Below the pieces are notes generated by a model that was not told where the DNA came from, searched no databases, and worked only from the letters and a program-made list of their open reading frames with translations. Shown here piece by piece: positions 17,624 through 26,773 of a DNA stretch of 64,000 nucleotides (the first letter of the stretch is position 1; each line of letters opens with the position of its first letter). The DNA is from [Flexibacter] sp. ATCC 35208 (lineage in GTDB: Bacteria; Bacteroidota; Bacteroidia; Chitinophagales; Chitinophagaceae). Both the position numbers and the translations under genes were made by a program. Location: NCBI RefSeq assembly GCF_001975825.1, contig NZ_MTKN01000037.1:1-64000 (forward strand), in the 5' to 3' direction.

Positions 17624-20026
17624 TTATTTCATACGTGTCTTTTCGTCATTGCTGATCCATGCGGGCTTCTTCACTTTTACTTTACCTTTGTTGATGAAGT
17701 TGTATTTTAACGTCAGTATCAGTTGCCGGTTGTCTGCTTTCTCCTGGTAATTGGATTTCCAATAGACGCCCTGCAACGTTCCTACATACTTTAAGGTTTT
17801 CAGGAAATCGCTCACACTCAGCTTTAGCTCAATCTTATCTTTCAGTAGTGTCTTTTTGGCGCCGGCTGAAAATGAACAGATTGTTGAAAACTTAAACTGT
17901 CCTTGTACGGATGGTGTTATTAATGTATTACTGAATTCCAGTGATGTTCCTTTGGGCAAAGCAAAAGAGTGTTGGGTGAACAACTGAAGGGTAACACGTG
18001 AGTTGTCCGGATAACCCAGTACTTTCGCTCCTGTTTCAGCAAATTTCTGGTAAGCTAAATTTACATCAAAATAGCTTTCCCACCACTTTGTAATATCTAA
18101 TGGTACCGCAATATTCAAATCAATATTAGTAAGGTCTCCGATATTGGCCGGTTTCAGCTTCTGTTCTTTGGTGTCTACATTTTGAAATTGTGCGGTAGTA
18201 AAGTAATTAGTCGTACGGAATACGGTGAGGGCTGCTGTGTACATTTGCTTCCACTGTGCATTCACGGTGATTTTGTTGGTAAATGCTGGTAATAGCGAAG
18301 GATTTCCTTCCAATGCCACGTAAGGATTTACATAGTACACAAAAGGATTGATATCCACATAATTAGGACGGGCAATTCTTCTCGCATAAGCTGCCCCGAC
18401 TTCCCAGGCTTTGTTGAGCGGGTAATTTAAAGAAAGACTGGGGAAAAGTCCGGACATATCCCGCGAAACACGAAACTGATTGACCGTTGAATTCCCATTT
18501 ACCTTGTCATCCTCATATCTCAAACCAGCCTTTATCTCCAGTTTTTTGATATGTGTGTTAACTTCAACATAAGCTGCTATAAGATTTTCCTTATACCTGA
18601 AAGCATTTGATTTCAGGCTATCCATTTTAAACTCATTGTTGATATAGTCACTGTATTCCACATTGTTCTTTGTAGCCACATGACTGTATTTAAGTCCTGC
18701 ATCTAACTTTGTCCCTTTTTTCAGATTCACTGCATAATCCAGCTGGGTGGCCCATACCATGATATTCGTAAAGGAATTATTACGTACCAGCTCCTGCCAG
18801 TTATTTCCTTTTGTATATTCATTGTAGTAATCCCCCAGATTATTCTTGTGACTGGACAGATAATCTGAACTAAATGTAATAGTGTTCGCAGAATCTATAC
18901 TATTGCGATATACCAGATTCACAGCGTTCTGCCCGGCACTATAATGCTCGATAGCAGTAGAGCTGACGTCGGTAATTGTATCATTGGTTTTCAGCCGGAT
19001 CGCATTGACCTGATCGACTTTTCTGCTGTTATTACTACCACTGTAAAAGAGGCTAATGGATTGCCTGGCTGTAGGTTTTATATCTATGCCCGCTGAATAG
19101 TTATGTACCTTATCCGGGATGTTCTCAAAAAATACATTTTGCTCCAGTGAGGAGTTCTGGTAGAATGATAGCTTCTCATGAATGTCACCCAGCGATTCCT
19201 TATAATTTACGCTATAGTTGGCATACAATGAATACAATTGCTGTCCTAATGAAAGGTTGACTCCAGCATTGTGCCTGGGATAATATTTATCATATCCCAA
19301 AGATGACCCTGTTCCTACACTCAGGTTTCCTGCCAGACCGGTAGCGATCTTACTTTTTGTCCTGATATTGATGACAGCCGTCCCTTCAGCATCGTACTTA
19401 GCGGAAGGATGTGCGATCACCTCTATGCTTTTGACAATATTGACAGGAATTGTCTTCAGGTACTGCATCAGGTCACCTCCTTTCATATATACAGATCTGT
19501 CATTGACGGTCACCAGCACTTTCTCCTGACCATTTAACAAGATGTTCTGCTGATGGTCTATAAATATGCCTGGCAAATTACGGATCAAGGAAATTAAATC
19601 TGATTGGGATGAGCTGATAATGCCGTTCTCCACGTTGAATATAAGCCGGTCTTTTTCTTTTACAAACAGGGGTTTGCGTGCATGATGAGCAACTTCAGAT
19701 AATTGAGCAGAACTTTTTCCCAATAGCACATTGATGTTTACTCCGGGTGTGACAGCCATTTCTTTTTTTTCAAAAGAGAGATGGCTGATACGGATAAAAT
19801 AGTCTTTCTCTTTTAAATCCTTAAATGAAAAAGCACCATTTATATCAGACACCGCCACTGCAACATAGCTGGTATCCGTTGTTTTCAACAGGGTGATAGT
19901 TGCCAGCTCAATGGGGTTGCCACTTTCATCCGACACCTTCCCACTCAGGATGGATTGGGCCCTGACTTGTTGTAAAGTTATTAATAGTAAACAGGTAAAT
20001 ATGATTTTCATAGTGCTAATTTTCAT
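17624..20026 (-). CDS. TonB-dependent receptor-like outer-membrane protein
   Basis: An 800-residue outer-membrane protein: signal peptide ending QQVRAQS, a carboxypeptidase regulatory-like beta domain (residues about 25-105, LSGKVSDESGNPIELATITLLK), a plug-like region (about 120-220, with NLPGIFIDHQQNILLNGQ) and a long C-terminal beta-barrel of the outer-membrane-family-3 type. It would move a ligand across the outer membrane using TonB energy. Its start overlaps the stop of the thioesterase gene by 4 bases (ATGA), so it is translationally tied to the polyketide genes. That suggests handling of the cluster product or a precursor; direction and ligand are unknown. Confidence 0.85.
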   Translation of the reverse strand: MKISTMKIIFTCLLLITLQQVRAQSILSGKVSDESGNPIELATITLLKTTDTSYVAVAVSDINGAFSFKDLKEKDYFIRISHLSFEKKEMAVTPGVNINVLLGKSSAQLSEVAHHARKPLFVKEKDRLIFNVENGIISSSQSDLISLIRNLPGIFIDHQQNILLNGQEKVLVTVNDRSVYMKGGDLMQYLKTIPVNIVKSIEVIAHPSAKYDAEGTAVINIRTKSKIATGLAGNLSVGTGSSLGYDKYYPRHNAGVNLSLGQQLYSLYANYSVNYKESLGDIHEKLSFYQNSSLEQNVFFENIPDKVHNYSAGIDIKPTARQSISLFYSGSNNSRKVDQVNAIRLKTNDTITDVSSTAIEHYSAGQNAVNLVYRNSIDSANTITFSSDYLSSHKNNLGDYYNEYTKGNNWQELVRNNSFTNIMVWATQLDYAVNLKKGTKLDAGLKYSHVATKNNVEYSDYINNEFKMDSLKSNAFRYKENLIAAYVEVNTHIKKLEIKAGLRYEDDKVNGNSTVNQFRVSRDMSGLFPSLSLNYPLNKAWEVGAAYARRIARPNYVDINPFVYYVNPYVALEGNPSLLPAFTNKITVNAQWKQMYTAALTVFRTTNYFTTAQFQNVDTKEQKLKPANIGDLTNIDLNIAVPLDITKWWESYFDVNLAYQKFAETGAKVLGYPDNSRVTLQLFTQHSFALPKGTSLEFSNTLITPSVQGQFKFSTICSFSAGAKKTLLKDKIELKLSVSDFLKTLKYVGTLQGVYWKSNYQEKADNRQLILTLKYNFINKGKVKVKKPAWISNDEKTRMK

Positions 20027-20463
20027 TCAGCAAGGGTATAAAATGACAGCTCTGATACAATGTATTCGGGTATATGTGTCGGGTGTAAGCGTTCTTCTTT
20101 TCTGGTAAAGAAACCTATTTCATGAGTACCCTGCGCGACAATGTTTTCTCCCCTGAAGTATTCAAATTTTAGCTTTAGCTTATTTTGAGATATACTGATG
20201 AGATACATTGCGATCAGGACCTTGTCGAACGCGTGTAATTCTCCCACATAGTTACAGCTACAGCCCAGGGTAACAAGTGCAAGCCCGTTCTCCATATCCT
20301 GTAGGACCTGTGGTGTTTTTTCCAGCAGAAAATGTTCCCGGCAGGTACCCTGCCATTTGACATAATTAGAAAAATAAACGTTCCCGACTACATTTGTTTC
20401 TTCAAAGGTGACAGTATGGAAGTATTCAAATCTTTTCACTATAGACGTTTTTATGGATATCAC
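20023..20463 (-). CDS. enediyne-type acyl-carrier thioesterase (CalE7/SgcE10-like)
   Basis: Hot-dog-fold thioesterase that releases the polyene from the partner synthase. The 146 residues include the signature FHTVTFEETNVVGNVYFSNYV (read as two blocks, about 15-35) and KWQGTCREHFL, closely matching the enediyne thioesterase pattern in which an Arg and Glu act with water and no Asp nucleophile is needed. The start at 20463 makes the gene overlap the synthase gene by 38 bases; a GTG at 20436 is an alternative nearer to the core. The stop overlaps the TonB receptor start. Neighbourhood and motif agree strongly. Confidence 0.88.
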   Translation of the reverse strand: MISIKTSIVKRFEYFHTVTFEETNVVGNVYFSNYVKWQGTCREHFLLEKTPQVLQDMENGLALVTLGCSCNYVGELHAFDKVLIAMYLISISQNKLKLKFEYFRGENIVAQGTHEIGFFTRKEERLHPTHIPEYIVSELSFYTLAE

Positions 20464-23400
20464 CTAATACTGCTGTGAATACGGCTTTTCCATCCACCTC
20501 CTTTAATTTGAAAGCGATAGACAGGATGGAGGATTGGCCACATTTGTAATAATGTATAGCAGATGATTCTTCTTTTTCAAACAGGATTGTTTCCAGCAGA
20601 TTAAGACCCGCCTTCTTAATGCTCTCCATGATCCCCCAGATGCGGGTTCCGGCTACGGAAAGCTCTTCTCCGGTATGGGTACTGACAAACCGGGCCAGTT
20701 CATAACGTTCTTTCCCCAGAAATGTTTCTTTAAAAGAAGTTACTTTTTCAAGATCACAACCTATTTTATAACCAGCTTGTAACTGCAGGGTCAGGTCTTG
20801 CAGGTGGGTCCTGGAAACAAAGCTATTTTTGAGAGAGGGCTTCCCATCATAGCGCCGGAGAATGTAGTCCTGTTGACGCCAGTCCGTGCTATCCTGCTGA
20901 CCGCTGATTTCATCCATACGGCGCTGGGCAATGACTTCAATCAGTACCAAAGGAAGTACCGGATCTTTTTGTGCTGTGAAAGATTGGAAGGTTACCTGGT
21001 CCCAATATTCCACGGGCAGCCCCTCTTCATCCAGCAGCAATAGATCATAAGTGTATATATTGCCTGATTTTGATATTTCTTTTGCTTCGATGCGGTGAAC
21101 AGTTTTTGTACTTACCGTATATATTCTTCTCACACCTGTTGGCAATAATCTGTAATCAGGTACACAGGCCTGTATACAATGTAAAGCAGCATCTCTTGCT
21201 ACAGGAGAGGTGGAGAGTATTTCCGGGGAAAGAAACTCGCCAAAGTAGTTGATGCTGGTAGGAGGTTGTAAGGTTACCCCGCATTGATATGGAGATAAAG
21301 CATCATAATGATCAATCACCTGGAAAATGCCCCGGTGGAAAAGCAACTGACCATAGAGGTCTTCAGCGACATTCAGATCCGGCATATTACTGTCAGAAAG
21401 AATAAATGGCTTGATCGCGGCCGGTTTTACAGTGATACATGTTTCAAAATGATCTTTTCCGTAACCAGTGGCGCTGCTTCTAAGTACAATTTTTATCACA
21501 TCTGGCGATAAGCGTAAAGCGATCACCCTGATGGTCTGTGTCTCGCCTTCTTCCAATATGATCGGGTAACTGAACCTTGTATCAAGGAAGATATAATTGC
21601 TCTCTGCAGGGAAAAAAGCAGCAGCTACCTGCCGCATACATTCCAAGCCCATGACAGCAGGAAACACATATCCCCCATTGAGCATGTGGTCTTTCAGGTA
21701 CAAATCATTGATAGCAGACAGTTCAAACTCAGTTATTAGTTCAATGCCGGGATATAACAGTCGCACATGTCCCAGAAAACGATATAAGGGCAACGTAAGC
21801 GGTGGTGTCTTCAGCGTCTCCATTTTACCGTAACGCCCGGAGATAATGAGGTTATGTCCGGAAGGGAAATTTTCCATCCACGACATAAATATATCGACGC
21901 CCTTTTCCAGGCTGATTGGTTGAATGCCTTGTTGCATCAGGTTTCCCAGCACTCCCAGATGTTCTCCCATACCAGCACCGCTCCACACAGACCATTCTGC
22001 ATTCAAAGAGAAACATGCTGGATGAGTAGAAGCATAATTAGCAACTTCTTCTCTGAGCCATTCATTGGCCAGTGCATAGTCGGCATTACCATTCATACCA
22101 CTTTCTGCTATCACCGATCCAAAAGTGATCAGTAATTTAAGGTCACTATTTACCAGGTTCCGGAACCCATCTATCTTCACATTAACAGTGGCATGCAAAT
22201 CATTAGCAGTTAATTTGAACCATGGAGTAGGTATGTTCCTGCCTGCGCCATGTATAACGCCTGTGACCGGGCCCAATCTCACACTAGCTGCCTGTATCAC
22301 TTTACTGATCGCTTTTTCGTTACAGATATCCACACTGTGGTATTCATAAGTGATACCCGCTGCATCAAAGCGTTCCAGGCTTTGGCGAAGGCGATCGTCA
22401 TTGGCTGCACGACCGATCAATAATAACTTTACACCATATTTGGTAGCTAATGATAAAGCGCATTCCGCTGTAATACCCTTTGCGCCACCGCTGACTAATA
22501 TGACATCCTTCTCTGTGAGCGGCACCTGGCCACGGGAAGGATAATTAAATACAGGGCAGAACATAGGTGTATAGCGAACACCGTCTATATACTTTACTTC
22601 CGTAAAGCCTTTATTGGCATTTACTTCACTGTTGATAAGAGTTGCGTCTGGTAAAACGTCAGTATTGATAACGACACAGCGTAGTCCTTTTTTATCAAGG
22701 AAAAGGCTTTTGACAAATCCGGTTACCAATGGCCGATCCTGTATAATAACCAGTAGATCCTTCTCCTGCAGAGATGTTAAAACGCCTGGCAGCATGTCCA
22801 ACACATCGCTATGTGAACAACCTATAAGATTTAGGTAAATACCATCAGCCCCAGGCTGGGAGTCCACTTTAAGCGGTGTGTTGATATATGATGTATGAAA
22901 GAAATGTACCCATGGCTCAATGCCCGGCAACTGATCTGTTTGCGGTGCATCATTCATTTGGGAGACAGACAATACAGCTACCACTTCCGCAATACTGGCA
23001 TTGGCATATTCGGTTGGAATGCCTTGCATGACAATTTTCTGGCTGGAAGCAAATCCCGCAATCAATTGGCCAACCTGTAAGGAATTCAAATGGAGGTCAT
23101 CCAGAAAGCGGGCATTGATATCAATCTCTGCTACTGGTAATTCCAGCTTTTGTGCGATCAATGCGCTGAAAGATGCCAGTAGTCCGGTATCCTGTTGAGG
23201 CGCTTCTACTGGCATATTACCGACAGTGATGGAAGTATCGTCCTCACAGGGATTGGCTATGAACCTGGCCTGCCAGTTGATGTCAAATTGCTTAACTGGC
23301 CGGTCTTTGATGAAGATATCAAGCTGTATATCTGTACCGGCAGTCCAGATCAGGCCTGCAGTTTCACACAATCCCTGTGTGGTTTGACCATCCATCGTAA

Positions 23401-25861
23401 TGGCAGCCACTGGTTTCTTCGTAAGATCTCTGGCAATTGGTGTAAGCGTTTTATCTCCTCCTACCTCCACCCATAGATCCACCAAATCATCAGCCTGTTG
23501 AAAAGCAGGCATAAATAAAACAGGATTGCTCAGCTGTCGTATCAGGTTTTCTTTCACATCATCTGACGAGCTGACAGTAGAGATCATCTTCCGGGAAGGC
23601 TTTTGTATGGACAGTTCGCTGACCACTTCACGTAAGCGATCTTCGACCTTTTTCATCCTGCTGTTGTGAAATGCATAACGGACAGGTAATAACATCGAAG
23701 GAACCTTTTGTGACAGCAGGTAGGCTTTACAGGCATTGATATTATCAGCAGTACCTGATAAGACTGTTTGTGTAGGTGAATTAACAGCTGCAATTTCCAC
23801 ATTCTTCACTGTTATGCGGTCAGCAGGTAGTGGAACTATGAGCATCAAGCCGTCAATACCTGGGGTATCGTGCATGATCTCTCCCCGTTTTTGGGCCAGC
23901 TGTATAGCTTGTTCTTCACGCAGATAACCACTCCAGTGCAATGCTGATATTTCGCCCAGGCTATGACCTATGCCCACTTCCGCCTGCACACCTAATTGTT
24001 CCAGGATGCGTAATCCAATCATCGATGTACCGACAATGCCAGCCTGGATCATATCCAGCTGCTGACTGTTTTCCTTGCCGGCAGGATAACTTTCAGGAAT
24101 ACCTATTTGCTTAAAGCGTCCTGCTGTAGCAAATCGTTTACTTCCCTGACCGGGGAATAAAAACCCGATACGGGATTTAGTGGTGCCTGCATTGTAGTAA
24201 AATCCTTTATTTTCTATAAAATCATGCCCCTGCGTTATCAGGTGTATCAATTTCCCGAGTTTCATTGAGAGTTCTGCCGGCGAAGCAGCTACTACCGCTG
24301 CTCTGAATGAAGCAGGTTGTAATTGTTTCATCAGGTGCGTACTCAGGTCACCCAGTTCTGCAAAAGACAATGCCCCTGCATAGGTGTTGACCATATCCAG
24401 TTGCGCCAGCAGTAACTCCGGAGTGGCGGCTGCAAGCAGGAATAGCTCGGTGTCCGGGGCAGCAGGGATTGCTACACTAACCGGCATTGTGGGCTGATAT
24501 TCTTCTATAGTGATATGTGTATTGATACCACCAAACCCCATTGCACTCACACTTGCTCTCATCGCTTCCTTCTCCGCATAAGGGATGGCTTTAAATGGAA
24601 GGTTCAGGGCTGTTCCATCCAGTAAGTTATTTTTATTCCGGCAACCGGTCACCGGGGGGATGATCCGGTTTTTAACGACATTAATGATTTTAATAAACCC
24701 GGCAATACCTGCAGCAGCTTTTGTATGTCCTATATTCCCTTTTACAGAACCGATATAATGCGCGGCAGTTGTATTTCTAATTTTGCCAAGCAGGGTCTGT
24801 AATTCAACCTGGTCACCTACTGGCGTACCCGTACCATGTCCTTCAAAATAAGCGACTTTATCCGGCTGATAACCTGCCTTGGCGTACGCTCTTTCCATGG
24901 CCAGTGTTTGACCATTGACAGAAGGGCGTGTCAGCCCTCCCTGTCCATCAGAAGAAATTCCATATCCTTTGATAAGACCATGGACCTTTAAATTATTGGA
25001 AATCGCAAAAGACAGCGTGGAAAGGACCACAAAACCACATCCTTCACCCGGCCAGAAGCCATTGGCATCTTTATCATAGATCAGCATCTCCTTCGAGGCA
25101 AGAGCACCAGCTCTTGAAAAACCTACCAGCTCAAAAGGATCCAGGCTCAGGTCTACGCCTCCGGCAATACAGACTTCATTATCTCCTGCGGCAATATGCC
25201 GGCAGGCATCTATCACCGCCAGCAAAGAAGAGCTGCAGGCTCCATCGACTGTATAACCACCACCATGGAAATCGTAGTAATTACATATTCTCCCCGCGAT
25301 GGTATTGGATAAACCACCCGCCAGCGAATCTTCGAACATTCTGGGGAAAGCAGACTTATAATCTGCCTCCATATCCTGCATAAAGGTCGCCAGCATATCC
25401 GGGTTCAGATCCAGTTTATGCAGGTTGGCCATGAGCTTTCGCTGTACATAAGGCCAGCGTAAACGCATTGTATTCGCTCTGGAAAATTCCCCTGTCAGCG
25501 TATTCCCTACATACACGCCTACCTGATCTTTCGGGAGCTGGTTATTTTTCAATAAACCCGCATCCTCCATAGCTTCAGAAGCTACATCCAGGGCCAGCCA
25601 ATGGGTAAGGTCTGTGCCCCGGAACACTTCTCCTGATATATTATATTTCTTCCTGTCAAAGGCATAATTACTCAATACGGCTGCCATAACAGTACGTATT
25701 TTATCATCATCCTTATCTGAAAAATACGCGGCGTTCAATCTCACATCCGGAATTTTCCGGAAGGCTCTTCGCTGCGCCAGGATATTTTCCCAAAACTCCT
25801 GGTAGCTATTGGCATCAGGATATTTACAGGCCATTCCGATAATCGCTATTTCATTTTTCAT
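20426..25861 (-). CDS. enediyne-type iterative type I polyketide synthase (PKSE)
   Basis: An 1811-residue single-module synthase that would build a linear polyene from acetate units. Domains in order: ketosynthase 1-455 (Cys209 in DGACSSS, His342 in HGTGT, His379 in NIGHTK); acyltransferase about 560-860 (Ser634 in GHSLGE, His732 in YAFHNS); one carrier domain about 890-965 (Ser927 in LHLNSL); ketoreductase about 1115-1345 (GGAKGIT, Ser1249, Tyr1262, Asn1266); dehydratase about 1385-1625 (His1392 in LKDHML); and an integrated phosphopantetheinyl transferase 1690-1811 (GCDLE, MESIKKAG). No enoylreductase is seen. This order is specific to enediyne synthases, whose usual length is a little longer. 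Overlaps both neighbours. Confidence 0.93.
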   Translation of the reverse strand: MKNEIAIIGMACKYPDANSYQEFWENILAQRRAFRKIPDVRLNAAYFSDKDDDKIRTVMAAVLSNYAFDRKKYNISGEVFRGTDLTHWLALDVASEAMEDAGLLKNNQLPKDQVGVYVGNTLTGEFSRANTMRLRWPYVQRKLMANLHKLDLNPDMLATFMQDMEADYKSAFPRMFEDSLAGGLSNTIAGRICNYYDFHGGGYTVDGACSSSLLAVIDACRHIAAGDNEVCIAGGVDLSLDPFELVGFSRAGALASKEMLIYDKDANGFWPGEGCGFVVLSTLSFAISNNLKVHGLIKGYGISSDGQGGLTRPSVNGQTLAMERAYAKAGYQPDKVAYFEGHGTGTPVGDQVELQTLLGKIRNTTAAHYIGSVKGNIGHTKAAAGIAGFIKIINVVKNRIIPPVTGCRNKNNLLDGTALNLPFKAIPYAEKEAMRASVSAMGFGGINTHITIEEYQPTMPVSVAIPAAPDTELFLLAAATPELLLAQLDMVNTYAGALSFAELGDLSTHLMKQLQPASFRAAVVAASPAELSMKLGKLIHLITQGHDFIENKGFYYNAGTTKSRIGFLFPGQGSKRFATAGRFKQIGIPESYPAGKENSQQLDMIQAGIVGTSMIGLRILEQLGVQAEVGIGHSLGEISALHWSGYLREEQAIQLAQKRGEIMHDTPGIDGLMLIVPLPADRITVKNVEIAAVNSPTQTVLSGTADNINACKAYLLSQKVPSMLLPVRYAFHNSRMKKVEDRLREVVSELSIQKPSRKMISTVSSSDDVKENLIRQLSNPVLFMPAFQQADDLVDLWVEVGGDKTLTPIARDLTKKPVAAITMDGQTTQGLCETAGLIWTAGTDIQLDIFIKDRPVKQFDINWQARFIANPCEDDTSITVGNMPVEAPQQDTGLLASFSALIAQKLELPVAEIDINARFLDDLHLNSLQVGQLIAGFASSQKIVMQGIPTEYANASIAEVVAVLSVSQMNDAPQTDQLPGIEPWVHFFHTSYINTPLKVDSQPGADGIYLNLIGCSHSDVLDMLPGVLTSLQEKDLLVIIQDRPLVTGFVKSLFLDKKGLRCVVINTDVLPDATLINSEVNANKGFTEVKYIDGVRYTPMFCPVFNYPSRGQVPLTEKDVILVSGGAKGITAECALSLATKYGVKLLLIGRAANDDRLRQSLERFDAAGITYEYHSVDICNEKAISKVIQAASVRLGPVTGVIHGAGRNIPTPWFKLTANDLHATVNVKIDGFRNLVNSDLKLLITFGSVIAESGMNGNADYALANEWLREEVANYASTHPACFSLNAEWSVWSGAGMGEHLGVLGNLMQQGIQPISLEKGVDIFMSWMENFPSGHNLIISGRYGKMETLKTPPLTLPLYRFLGHVRLLYPGIELITEFELSAINDLYLKDHMLNGGYVFPAVMGLECMRQVAAAFFPAESNYIFLDTRFSYPIILEEGETQTIRVIALRLSPDVIKIVLRSSATGYGKDHFETCITVKPAAIKPFILSDSNMPDLNVAEDLYGQLLFHRGIFQVIDHYDALSPYQCGVTLQPPTSINYFGEFLSPEILSTSPVARDAALHCIQACVPDYRLLPTGVRRIYTVSTKTVHRIEAKEISKSGNIYTYDLLLLDEEGLPVEYWDQVTFQSFTAQKDPVLPLVLIEVIAQRRMDEISGQQDSTDWRQQDYILRRYDGKPSLKNSFVSRTHLQDLTLQLQAGYKIGCDLEKVTSFKETFLGKERYELARFVSTHTGEELSVAGTRIWGIMESIKKAGLNLLETILFEKEESSAIHYYKCGQSSILSIAFKLKEVDGKAVFTAVLGDIHKNVYSEKI

Positions 25862-26768
25862 ATGTTAACCCGCTTGAAGAAATATTTAACCGTGGCGATA
25901 ATGCGTATTTAGCGGCGCCTACCTTTGGAATACTGAGCAGTATGCCTCTCAGGATACACACAATAAACAACGCAAAGAACAACCCGAATACCACATGGAA
26001 AATCATCAGCACACCATACACCATGGCTACAGAAAATGCATACAGCATTTGTTCGGTAATACCGGAAGGGGTAGTGGCAGGATCAGAGATCATATAAAAT
26101 GTGAATAACAGAAACGCCACACCAGTACAAGGTAGTAAAGCAGCTGTCAGTGATACATCAAAGAAGATGCTTCTTAGCACGGCCTGTGCCACAAAGCCAG
26201 TGAGCCAGGCAAGGATCAGTGGTATTCTGCCGGTGAATTTGAAATTCAGGAATGTTCCAGCTGTCACCAGAATAGCAGGAATGATCCAATCTCCCCAGCC
26301 AGTCACATTTTCCGTGAACATATATGGGGGTGAAATGCCGACCCATGAAAACAGGATCAATGTCAGTGCAATGCCTGTATTGGAAGGATTAAGGAAATGT
26401 CTTGATTTGCCATTGATGATGATCCTGAAAATCACTTTTGAACTAATAGCTGCTGCAGATGCAAATACTATTGGTGATAAATCGCTGTTGGCAAATAGCA
26501 ACATAGAAGTAGCCATCCCTGTAATATGTGCTGGCAACAGGAAGTTGACAAGATTTTTCCAGCTACCGCTAAAACGGGGGGGCTTATGATTAGCGGTTGC
26601 AAAAAGGTATTCATACAACAATTCCAGTGAATAGGTAGTAGCTAATGCTGCCAGCGGATATGCCCATGATTGTTCAAAACCAAGGAAGAAATGTCCGGCA
26701 ATATTGAGTACAGTGATAGCTAGTGCAAATCTTCTTAACGCGGGAAGCGGGTTATACACTTTGTCCAT
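25851..26768 (-). CDS. UnbU-like integral membrane protein (RnfD/NqrB-like)
   Basis: A 305-residue inner-membrane protein with about eight to nine hydrophobic helices. It has the SRHFLNPSNTGIALTLILFSW motif (about 128-148, split here) shared with RnfD/NqrB, where a Thr in a similar place binds FMN, and a downstream SDPATTPSGI segment. UnbU proteins are one of the five conserved genes of enediyne loci; their exact chemistry is not assigned by me, but a flavin or electron-transfer role is plausible from the fold. It overlaps the start of the synthase gene by 11 bases and is 5 bases behind the UnbV-like gene. Confidence 0.85.
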   Translation of the reverse strand: MDKVYNPLPALRRFALAITVLNIAGHFFLGFEQSWAYPLAALATTYSLELLYEYLFATANHKPPRFSGSWKNLVNFLLPAHITGMATSMLLFANSDLSPIVFASAAAISSKVIFRIIINGKSRHFLNPSNTGIALTLILFSWVGISPPYMFTENVTGWGDWIIPAILVTAGTFLNFKFTGRIPLILAWLTGFVAQAVLRSIFFDVSLTAALLPCTGVAFLLFTFYMISDPATTPSGITEQMLYAFSVAMVYGVLMIFHVVFGLFFALFIVCILRGILLSIPKVGAAKYALSPRLNISSSGLTYEK

Positions 26769-26773
26769 GTAGA

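Noticed and set aside
21308..24000. Several plus-strand frames of 60-90 codons
   Set aside because: All lie antisense to the polyketide synthase and follow from its codon use.
20426..25861. Polyunsaturated fatty acid synthase or ordinary type I polyketide synthase
   Set aside because: There is a single carrier domain, a C-terminal PPTase and no enoylreductase, and the UnbU, UnbV and DUF1702 genes stand beside it, which fits the enediyne type only.
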